From Gemmataceae bacterium (lineage in GTDB: Bacteria; Planctomycetota; Planctomycetia; Gemmatales; Gemmataceae): a stretch of 12,587 nt of DNA. Below, piece by piece: positions 7,038 through 12,587 of the stretch. The notes under the pieces were generated by a model that ran no database searches, was not told the origin of the DNA, and saw nothing but the letters and a program-made list of their open reading frames with translations. How positions within the stretch are numbered: the stretch's first letter is position 1; each line of letters opens with the position of its first letter. The position numbers and the translations under genes are program-made. The DNA is taken from assembly GCA_026418875.1 (NCBI GenBank), contig JAOAAM010000112.1:1-12587 (forward strand). The letters run 5' to 3'.

Positions 7038-8930
7038 ATGGTGCGTTCTCGCTTGGGAGTGAAACTACTGGGCGCATTGTGCCTGCTGGGCGTGACGGCG
7101 AGCACCTGGGCCGCCGGGCCAACTCCCGAAGACCTGCTCAAAATTCGACCCAAACTGGACGGCATCGAACTCAGCCACCCCACGGAAGCGGAAATCCCGC
7201 ACCTGAAGGTCGAGGTCGTCAAATCGGAAAAGGGCAGCGGCTATCTGCTCCGCGATGCCAAAGGACGACCGATCCGCCGTTTCTTCGACACCGACGGCGA
7301 TCGCTACATCGATGTGTGGTCTTACTTCCTCGACGGCCAAGAAGTGTATCGGGAGATCGACTCGAACGGGAACCGGAAGGCCGATCAATTCCGTTGGTTC
7401 AACAGCGCTGGCTCGAAAATCGGGCTGGACTTGAACGAGGATGGCCGCATCGACCGCTGGGAGCAAATTTCTCCCGAAGAGGTCAGCCAGGAAATCCTGC
7501 AAGCGGTGATTCATCGCGATTTGGCCCGCTTACAAGCATTGTTACTGACCGACTCGGACTTGCGTGAGTTGCAACTGCCCAACGCCGAGGCGGTTCGTTT
7601 GAAGGAGCGCCTGTCGGCCGTGCCGGAAAAATTTAACAGCACCGTGGCAGCGCTGATCGGCTTGAATGCGAAGACGCAGTGGATGCACGTCGAATTCCTG
7701 CCGCCCCAGTGCATTCCCGCGGATGCCTTGGGCAGCGGCCGCGATCTGTATCGCTACAAAAACGGCACCATCTTGTATCAGAACAACGGCAAAGCCGACT
7801 TCATGCAGACCGGGGAACTGATCCTCGTTGGGCGGGCCTGGAAGCTCGTGGACGCCCCATTGCCTGGTCATGCCCCGTTGGAGGAACGGCATCCCGACGG
7901 CGGATTGCCGGTGGGTCAAGATGTCGTCCAGATCCCCGAGGCGATTCGGCCGCTCTTGGACAAACTCCGCGAGGTCGACGAGTCGATCAAGAACGACAAT
8001 CTGAGTGACCCGGCAGCCGCCGTCCGCTACAACTTGGCTCGGGCCGCCGTCCTCGAGCAGATCATCGCCAAGACGGAGCAGCCAGCGGCTCAGGAGAATT
8101 GGATCAAGCAATTGGCCGACTGCTACAGCGCAGCCGCGCAAAACAGCACGGAGAACGATGGTACGGCCCATCGCCGCCTCTCCGAACTGCGGCAGCGTGT
8201 GGCCAAAGTCGGTTCCTCCAAACTCGCCGGCTACGTCGCCTACCGGGAGATCTCCGCCGAGTACACCCGCAAGCTCATGGGCAAAAACGTGGACGTCGCC
8301 AAGGTCCAGGAAGAGTGGCGGGAGCGGCTAAAGGAATTCGTCACCGAATTCCCCTCGGCGGAAGACGCCCCCGACGCCCTGCTGCAACTCGGCATGGCCA
8401 GCGAATTCATGGGCAAAGAGGCGGAAGCCCGGAACTGGTACGCCAAGCTGGCCAAAGAGTATCCCAGCAGCCCGCTGGCGAAGAAAGGCCAAGGTTCGCT
8501 CGAGCGCTTGGAACTGGAGGGCAAAGTCCTCGAACTCTCCGGACCGATACTGGGCACGCAACGGCCCTTCGACATCCAACAACTGGCCGGCAAAGTGGTC
8601 ATCGTTTACTACTGGGCGAGCTGGAATGGTCAGTGTGCCGACGACTTCGCTAAGTTGCAGACCCTCGTGCAGAACTACAAGAGCCAAGGCCTGGAGTTGG
8701 TCTGCGTGAATTTGGACAACGCTCAGGCCGAAGCGGTGCAATTCCTGCAACGCCACCGCATCGACGCCACCCACCTGTTCCAGCCTGGCGCGATGGATAG
8801 CCCGTTGGCGGTGCGGTACGGCATCCTGGTTCTGCCGAACGTCTTCCTGGTCGGTCGAGATGGAAAGGTCGTCAGCCGTTCCGTCCAGGTCGCCGGCTTG
8901 GAGGACGAGATCAAGAAACTGATCAAGTAA
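7038..8930 (+). CDS. Secreted protein with calcium-type DxDxDG loops and a cysteine-deficient thioredoxin-fold domain
   Basis: The 630-residue protein starts with a clear Sec signal peptide (basic MVRSR, hydrophobic [13 protein letters not shown], likely cut near AWAA/G at residue 26), so it acts outside the cytoplasmic membrane. Residues 84-92, 108-116 and 131-139 are three spaced acidic loops ([27 protein letters not shown]) like EF-hand or thrombospondin-type-3 calcium sites. A middle region with TPR-like helices is clearest at about 440-495. The C-terminus (about 500-630) is a TlpA/AhpC-like thioredoxin fold with WASW at 526-529 and the conserved proline at 600 (LVLPNVF). The usual CxxC is N530-G-Q-C533, so the attacking cysteine is missing and normal disulfide exchange is unlikely. 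The start has AAAGGGG 7 nt upstream. It is monocistronic, with its own terminator. The exact role is unknown; a binding, peroxidase-like or structural function is possible. Confidence 0.88.
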   Translation: MVRSRLGVKLLGALCLLGVTASTWAAGPTPEDLLKIRPKLDGIELSHPTEAEIPHLKVEVVKSEKGSGYLLRDAKGRPIRRFFDTDGDRYIDVWSYFLDGQEVYREIDSNGNRKADQFRWFNSAGSKIGLDLNEDGRIDRWEQISPEEVSQEILQAVIHRDLARLQALLLTDSDLRELQLPNAEAVRLKERLSAVPEKFNSTVAALIGLNAKTQWMHVEFLPPQCIPADALGSGRDLYRYKNGTILYQNNGKADFMQTGELILVGRAWKLVDAPLPGHAPLEERHPDGGLPVGQDVVQIPEAIRPLLDKLREVDESIKNDNLSDPAAAVRYNLARAAVLEQIIAKTEQPAAQENWIKQLADCYSAAAQNSTENDGTAHRRLSELRQRVAKVGSSKLAGYVAYREISAEYTRKLMGKNVDVAKVQEEWRERLKEFVTEFPSAEDAPDALLQLGMASEFMGKEAEARNWYAKLAKEYPSSPLAKKGQGSLERLELEGKVLELSGPILGTQRPFDIQQLAGKVVIVYYWASWNGQCADDFAKLQTLVQNYKSQGLELVCVNLDNAQAEAVQFLQRHRIDATHLFQPGAMDSPLAVRYGILVLPNVFLVGRDGKVVSRSVQVAGLEDEIKKLIK

Positions 8931-9675
8931 GCCCGACGTCGTCGGACGGTCGGTCCGCCCGCGGAGCACCTCCTCCGCGGGCTTCGTTTTTTTGGTAGAT
9001 CGTGGGATCCGGCACGCCCGCCTCGATGAATCCGCGCCGTCGGAATTGGCACGAATCACAGCAGCCGCAGGCCCGGCCTTGTTCGTCGGGATCGTAGCAA
9101 CTCAGGGTCAAAGAGTAGTCGACTCCCAAAATCGTCCCGAGCCGGATGATCTCCGCCTTCGTCATGCGGATGAGCGGCGCATGGACTCGAAACTGGCCCG
9201 CGTTTTCCACCCCTGCTCGAGTGCCCAACTGGGCCACACGGGCGAAGGCTTCGAGAAATTCCGGTCGGCAGTCGGGGTAGCCGGAGTAGTCGTAGATATT
9301 CGCCCCGATGAACAGGTCGAACGCCCCCAAGGTTTCCGCCAAGCCGAGGGCCAGGCTGAGCAAGATCGTGTTCCGCGCGGGCACATAAGTGACCGGGATG
9401 TCGGTCTGGGCGAGGTCGGTGACACGGTCTTTCGGAACCTCGATGTCACTGGTGAGGGCAGAGCCGCCGATGGCCCGTAAGTCCACGCGGAGGACCGTGT
9501 GCCGCTGGCTTCCCAGAGATTGGGCGATCCGCTCGGCACAACGAAGTTCCACGCGGTGCCTTTGACCGTAATCGACGCTTAGCGTGTAAGGTTGGAAACC
9601 CTCATTTCGGGCTACGGCCAGCGCGGTGGCACTGTCGATCCCTCCGCTTAGCAGAACGACGGCGGATCGGCTCAT
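8923..9675 (-). CDS. queC: 7-cyano-7-deazaguanine (preQ0) synthase QueC
   Basis: QueC converts 7-carboxy-7-deazaguanine to preQ0 using ATP and ammonia, in queuosine precursor synthesis in the cytoplasm. The 250-residue protein has the PP-loop SGGIDS (10-15), VDYGQRH (34-40), the [12 protein letters not shown] signature (129-140), and the zinc ligands C193, C203, C206 and C209 (CGCCDSC). The ATG at 9675 starts right at the PP-loop strand and has GAGGAG 10 nt upstream; the open frame to 9717 adds 14 unlikely residues. The family normally ends soon after the last cysteine motif (near Y227 here). This protein carries about 23 extra polar residues encoded across the neighbouring gene's terminator, and its stop lies 8 nt inside that convergent gene. 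queF lies 111 bp away in divergent orientation, so both could share a control region. Confidence 0.96.
   Translation of the reverse strand: MSRSAVVLLSGGIDSATALAVARNEGFQPYTLSVDYGQRHRVELRCAERIAQSLGSQRHTVLRVDLRAIGGSALTSDIEVPKDRVTDLAQTDIPVTYVPARNTILLSLALGLAETLGAFDLFIGANIYDYSGYPDCRPEFLEAFARVAQLGTRAGVENAGQFRVHAPLIRMTKAEIIRLGTILGVDYSLTLSCYDPDEQGRACGCCDSCQFRRRGFIEAGVPDPTIYQKNEARGGGAPRADRPSDDVGLT
8957..8993 (+). terminator. Rho-independent terminator of the secreted thioredoxin-fold gene
   Basis: A perfect 10-bp stem, GCCCGCGGAG (8957-8966) and CTCCGCGGGC (8973-8982), with a 6-nt loop, is followed by TTCGTTTTTTT (8983-8993). It begins 26 nt after the stop codon at 8930. This is the strongest terminator in the window. 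It lies inside the queC reading frame on the other strand. No T-run follows on the minus strand, so it is directional. Confidence 0.92.
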
Positions 9676-9786
9676 GCCCGGCAGTCTCCTCAGTGGTTTG
9701 CCCGACGGACGGCCCACTTTCCAATCGGATTCGTCCTTGGCATCCTATGAATGGACAGGGATATTGCATTGGAACCGGGGAGAGCC

Positions 9787-10155
9787 ATGAGCAGTCAGCC
9801 CGTGCCGTCGTCGGACCAGTTGGAGACCTTTCCGAATCCGGCGCCGGGGCGAGATTACGTGATCGAGATCGTCTGCCCGGAGTTTACGAGCGTCTGTCCG
9901 AAGACCGGTCAGCCGGACTTTGGGACGATCACCTTCCGTTACACGCCGGAGCAAAGCTGCGTGGAATTGAAATCGCTGAAGCTTTACTTGCAGCGATTCC
10001 GAAACCAAGGAATTTTCTACGAAGCCGTCGTGAACCGCCTGCTGGATGATTTCGTCCAGGCGTGTCGGCCACGTCGCTGCGAAGTCATCGGGGCATTCAC
10101 ACCCCGGGGCGGCATCAGCACAACCGTTCGTGCCCAATACTCGGCGAGCACCTGA
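9787..10155 (+). CDS. queF: NADPH-dependent preQ0 reductase QueF (unimodular type)
   Basis: QueF reduces the nitrile of preQ0 to preQ1, the base later inserted into tRNA by Tgt. The 122-residue protein is a short, single-domain tunnelling-fold enzyme. The catalytic cysteine is C37 in [11 protein letters not shown] and the proton-donor aspartate is D44, the same 7-residue spacing as Cys55/Asp62 of Bacillus subtilis QueF. The family signature appears as ELKSLKLY (60-67), and the substrate-binding glutamate is probably E79 in IFYEAVVNR, with tyrosine before it where B. subtilis has histidine. FTPRGGIS (104-111) is also typical. The ATG at 9787 has GGGGAG (9777-9782) 4 nt upstream; an ATG at 9751 is in frame but less likely. 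It is divergent from queC, giving two consecutive pathway steps. queD, queE, tgt and queA are not in the window. Confidence 0.96.
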   Translation: MSSQPVPSSDQLETFPNPAPGRDYVIEIVCPEFTSVCPKTGQPDFGTITFRYTPEQSCVELKSLKLYLQRFRNQGIFYEAVVNRLLDDFVQACRPRRCEVIGAFTPRGGISTTVRAQYSAST

Positions 10156-10203
10156 TACCGCTCCGTCGCGGCACGCTTTCCTGGAAGATTCAGCCGACGT
10201 GGA

Positions 10204-10437
10204 TCAACGGCCGACTTCGATGGCGTTGATCAGCGGGACGTTCGGCAGGACGTCCAAAATTCCGTGTTGAGCCAGTTGCTTGACGTGGTAGCTTGCCGCT
10301 CGGCCCCGAAGGATGACCCCACGATCCTGTTCCCATTCCACCGATAGATCGCGAATCCGGTGATGGGTGCGTTGTTCCACGAGTCGGCGCAATTCACCGG
10401 CTTCCCAGGGGAAATCGATGTTTCGCTGACGATTCAT
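10204..10437 (-). CDS. Small stand-alone BON-domain protein
   Basis: The 77-residue protein is almost entirely one BON domain: a short N-terminal lead, helix 'LRRLVEQRT', strand 'LSVEWEQDRGVILRGRAASY' region with the characteristic G-x-V/I-x-L-x-G pattern, helix 'HVKQLAQHGIL' and the final strand 'NAIEV'. BON domains bind phospholipid or partner proteins and often sit in envelope proteins, but this one has no signal peptide, so it may be cytoplasmic. I chose the ATG at 10437 because a GGAGAG sits 8 nt upstream (10444-10449) and the upstream open frame (to 10668) lacks similarity to anything and contains the neighbour's promoter region. It is convergent with queF (48 bp between stops) and divergent from the membrane operon. 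The exact function is unknown. Confidence 0.8.
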   Translation of the reverse strand: MNRQRNIDFPWEAGELRRLVEQRTHHRIRDLSVEWEQDRGVILRGRAASYHVKQLAQHGILDVLPNVPLINAIEVGR

Positions 10438-10549
10438 GATCCACTCTCCGCTGCATGCCCTCCGAGCAGCTACGCCTCGGTTTTGGGCAATTCCATCCCT
10501 AAGATGGGTTAAAAATGGCTGGTGATCCACCCAATGCAAATCACGCGCC
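10438..10549. promoter_or_regulatory. Divergent control region between the BON gene and the membrane operon
   Basis: This 112-bp stretch must hold promoters for both directions. I see an AT-rich GGTTAAAAATGG block (about 10507-10518) and two small inverted repeats: CCGAG/CTCGG near 10462-10480 and CCATC/GATGG near 10493-10507. No -35/-10 pair with good spacing could be fixed on either strand. Confidence 0.3.
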
Positions 10550-10885
10550 ATGAAAAACCCTGCCGAATGGATCGATTCCTCAGGAAATGACGTTTGGATC
10601 GAGGCGGCTGCCCCCGAAGGGCGATTCGTCTTTTTTGAGACGTGCATCTCGTTCCTGGTGTTCAGCATGCGGATCCCCTCGGAAGTACGCTATATCCCCC
10701 CGGGTCGGCGTGCTTGGATCGAGGGGTTGCCTTTCACCGTGCTGACCCTGCTGCTGGGGTGGTGGGGTTTGCCGTGGGGGCTGATGTACACGCCGTTGGC
10801 GCTTGCGACCAACCTCTCCGGTGGCTGCGACGTGACGGACGAAATCCTAGCCCGCCGTGCTTCTGCGAATCGAGCAGTGACATGA
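10550..10885 (+). CDS. Small membrane protein, planctomycetal hypothetical
   Basis: The 111-residue protein has two hydrophobic stretches. Residues about 26-40 (FVFFETCISFLVFSM) may be a membrane or interfacial helix, and about 60-87 is a longer segment rich in leucine, tryptophan and glycine (TLLLGWWGLPWGLMYTPLAL). A GGCDVTDEIL motif follows. I know no function. The pattern of an arginine/proline loop, then 'GWWGLPWG', then GGxDVT recalls short membrane proteins of Planctomycetes, but that is memory and not a search. No Shine-Dalgarno sequence precedes the ATG at 10550; a start at 10667 would delete the first hydrophobic part. The stop codon overlaps the next start in ATGA (10882-10885), so translation of the two is probably coupled. 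It is the first gene of a likely plus-strand operon. Confidence 0.75.
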   Translation: MKNPAEWIDSSGNDVWIEAAAPEGRFVFFETCISFLVFSMRIPSEVRYIPPGRRAWIEGLPFTVLTLLLGWWGLPWGLMYTPLALATNLSGGCDVTDEILARRASANRAVT

Positions 10886-11928
10886 AGAAATTGGAATGGC
10901 TTGTGCTCTCGGCAATCCTCGGGTGGGTCGGATCGGCCCGACCGACCGATTTTCCCGATCGGTTGGCATTGGTCCGTGAATTCGTCAACGATCGTGGAAA
11001 CATCGAGCCGCTGTCCTTTGATCGGTTTCGCCTACGCTTGGGAGATTTGGTGGGTATCGGCGTCGCCGGCCCGAACTCGACGGAGTTGCGGCAGAAGGTG
11101 CTTCGCCGCCGGGACGAGCTGAATGCCCGGCGTGCCCGGCTGACGGTGGACGAGTTGTTGGTCCTGGGCGAGTGTCACTACCGTTTGAACGACTTGGAAG
11201 GAGCGTACTCGGCCTGGTTGGAGGCCAGCGTGAAGGATCGCCGCGCTTATTTGCCGCTCAGTCATCTGGCCATGCTCAAGCTCATCCGTGGCGAGTTGGC
11301 GGAAGCCCGCCGCTATCGGCTGGCGGCCCGGGATAATCGACCCCGAGAGATACCGGGGTTGACTCCAGCTCAGGCGGAGTGGTTCTTCCGCATCGAGGCG
11401 TTCCTGGACCGGCTGATCAGCTTGCGTCTGGCCGAACAGCGAGCCAGTCTAGCTACCGAACAATACAAGCCGGACGATCTTTTCGGAATCGCGGCCCTCA
11501 CGGCGGGAGAGTCATTTCGGCCGGGGCCGCTCGACGAATCCGAGCTTTCCTCACTGCCGACCGATGCGGTCCCCGCCGTCCAACTTTTATTGCTCTGGAT
11601 GCCGCATGACTCGCGGTTGTACTGGCTTCTAGGCGAGCTGTACAACGCCTTGGGCCAGCCGAGCTGGGCCTTGACCATTTTGAACGAATGCGTCGACCCA
11701 AGGCGGTTCCACCCGGAGACACTCCGCCGCCACCGCCAGACCCTCCAGGAACATTTCGCCCGCATCGAGGAAGCAGAGAAGGAAGAGCTTGCTCGGCAGG
11801 ACGCGGTGAAGCGGCAGTCCTTCTTCGTGGCTGTCGCGCTCGGTGGGGCGTTGGTCGGAGTTTTGCTCGTGTGGCAGGTTCGTCTTCTGTTGCGTCGATA
11901 TCGGCAGCGAAAATCGACCGGTCGATGA
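10882..11928 (+). CDS. TPR-like protein with signal peptide and C-terminal membrane anchor
   Basis: The 348-residue protein starts with a short signal-like segment (MKKLEWLVLSAILGWVGSA). A helical region follows, with TPR-like pairs at about 88-145 (LLVLGECHYRLNDLEGAYSAW, then LPLSHLAMLKLIRGELAEARR) and 245-282 (YWLLGELYNALGQPSWALTIL). A charged helix spans about 290-312, and one strong transmembrane helix (FFVAVALGGALVGVLLVWQV, about 314-333) comes before a basic tail RRYRQRK. Most of the protein would sit on the outer side of the membrane with the tail in the cytoplasm. TPR domains mediate protein contacts, so it may be a partner of the transporter encoded 72 bp downstream. The start is set by the ATGA overlap with the previous gene. 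The function is otherwise unknown. Confidence 0.85.
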   Translation: MKKLEWLVLSAILGWVGSARPTDFPDRLALVREFVNDRGNIEPLSFDRFRLRLGDLVGIGVAGPNSTELRQKVLRRRDELNARRARLTVDELLVLGECHYRLNDLEGAYSAWLEASVKDRRAYLPLSHLAMLKLIRGELAEARRYRLAARDNRPREIPGLTPAQAEWFFRIEAFLDRLISLRLAEQRASLATEQYKPDDLFGIAALTAGESFRPGPLDESELSSLPTDAVPAVQLLLLWMPHDSRLYWLLGELYNALGQPSWALTILNECVDPRRFHPETLRRHRQTLQEHFARIEEAEKEELARQDAVKRQSFFVAVALGGALVGVLLVWQVRLLLRRYRQRKSTGR

Positions 11929-12000
11929 CTTTCGCCGAACAGACCGGCTTCAGGTTTCTCCGTGAACTCGATGCGACGATTCTCTGGAACATCATCCCCT

Positions 12001-12587
12001 ATGAAATCACTTTGGATCCTGGTTCGAAAGCTACTACGGGATGTCCGCTGGGGCATCCTGCTGACTTGCCTGTTGTTGGCCGCGTTCCAGATGCTCTGGG
12101 TGAAAGCGACCCAACGGGTGACGACGCAGGTCGCCCCGATGTTCCAGATCGTGGCTCGGGCTCAGAACAAAAGCATGGAAGACGTGGAGCGGCAATTGTT
12201 CCGCGGTCCGGGCCGAGTCATGCAGACCGTCATTGGCGGCGATCAACTGCGATTTGAGCGTGCCCAGGACGTGCTATCGATCGGGTATGTGCATCCGCTG
12301 ATGCAAGTGGTGTTCAGTTTGTGGGCGATTGGCCGGGCTGCCGGGGCAATTGCCGGCGAGATCGACCGCGGCACGATGGAGTTGCTTTTGGCACAACCGA
12401 TCCGCCGCAGCTTCCTCGTGCTGGCACATCTATTGGTCGATGCCCTGTTGATTCCGATTCTTTGCCTCAGCCTGTGGGCGGGGTTGTATCTCGGCATAAT
12501 CCTGATCGGCCCGCTGGAGCCGGACGTCGAAATGTACAAGGATTTCCCCATCGTTCTCAAGGAAATCGATCCGGCGGTCTTGGAGAT
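12001..12587 (+). CDS. ABC-2 type transporter permease, 3' end missing
   Basis: An open frame runs from the ATG at 12001 to the window end, 195 codons with no stop. After a basic start a first membrane helix is seen (WGILLTCLLLAAFQMLWV, about 18-35). A roughly 60-residue hydrophilic loop follows, then a second helix (about 96-115). Next comes the ABC-2 coupling motif GEIDRGTMELLLAQPIRRSF (about 120-139), equivalent to the 'E..GTLELLLs.Pi.R' of these permeases, and two more hydrophobic stretches (about 142-170). Such permeases export lipids, polysaccharides, drugs or copper-enzyme maturation factors with a separate ATPase, which should be encoded nearby but is not in the window. An in-frame ATG at 11971 would add 10 residues; neither start has a strong Shine-Dalgarno sequence. 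It follows the TPR gene by 72 bp in the same direction. Confidence 0.85.
   Translation, partial: MKSLWILVRKLLRDVRWGILLTCLLLAAFQMLWVKATQRVTTQVAPMFQIVARAQNKSMEDVERQLFRGPGRVMQTVIGGDQLRFERAQDVLSIGYVHPLMQVVFSLWAIGRAAGAIAGEIDRGTMELLLAQPIRRSFLVLAHLLVDALLIPILCLSLWAGLYLGIILIGPLEPDVEMYKDFPIVLKEIDPAVLE

Noticed and set aside
9676..9786. preQ1 riboswitch or shared promoter between queC and queF
   Set aside because: I saw no preQ1-I type hairpin with an A-rich tail. A TTGGCA near 9737 has no good -10 partner at correct spacing (best is TATTGC after 19 bp), so no feature was called.
11925..12257. Frame starting in an ATGA overlap with the TPR gene (begins MTFAEQTGF)
   Set aside because: The coupling looks attractive, but after about 25 codons it runs over the well-supported permease in another frame and turns into low-complexity, proline/glycine/arginine-rich sequence.
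1..12587. CRISPR array, tRNA, rRNA, insertion sequence, phage or defence system
   Set aside because: No regularly spaced repeats, no cloverleaf or rRNA-like sequence, no transposase or integrase, and no nuclease or defence effector seen on either strand.

Overview
The window looks like part of a high-GC Planctomycetota chromosome, probably Gemmatales-like. I infer this from the mix of housekeeping genes with short 'planctomycetal' families: an MJ0042-like zinc ribbon, a stand-alone BON protein, a secreted DxDxDG-repeat/thioredoxin protein and small membrane proteins. No taxonomic marker was searched. Coding density is high, many genes run on the minus strand, and there is no sign of phage, insertion sequences, CRISPR, tRNA or rRNA. 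The first 16 bases match the synthetic Tn5 mosaic end used in sequencing libraries, so the contig starts with adapter and the first gene is cut there.

Layout. 17-1023: two minus-strand genes, a galactose-binding-fold protein followed by a zinc-ribbon protein that is truncated at the contig edge. 1119-2111 (+): a Gfo/Idh/MocA oxidoreductase. 2157-2852 (-): a coiled-coil/zinc-ribbon protein (FlgZ/CT398-like family). 2982-6614 (-): the core macromolecular-synthesis pair dnaG-rpoD, with a possible dnaG promoter carrying a 16-bp palindrome, a nested inverted repeat just before rpoD, and a terminator after rpoD. 7038-8930 (+): a secreted protein with three calcium-type loops and a thioredoxin fold that has lost one active-site cysteine, ending in a strong terminator. 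8923-9675 (-) and 9787-10155 (+): queC and queF, divergent, two consecutive late steps of preQ1 (queuosine precursor) synthesis. 10204-10437 (-): a small BON-domain protein. 10550 to the end (+): a likely membrane operon made of a small membrane protein, an ATGA-coupled TPR-like protein with a C-terminal membrane anchor, and the first 195 codons of an ABC-2 type transporter permease cut by the window end.

How the genes work together. DnaG lays replication primers and RpoD directs housekeeping transcription; their adjacency is the classical arrangement, here without rpsU directly upstream. QueC makes preQ0 and QueF reduces it to preQ1. The right-hand cluster probably serves a membrane export or envelope function whose ATPase would lie beyond the window. 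I found no convincing new multi-gene defence or mobile system. The most unusual items are the cysteine-deficient thioredoxin protein, the queC 3' end that runs through its neighbour's terminator, and the inverted repeats around dnaG and rpoD.
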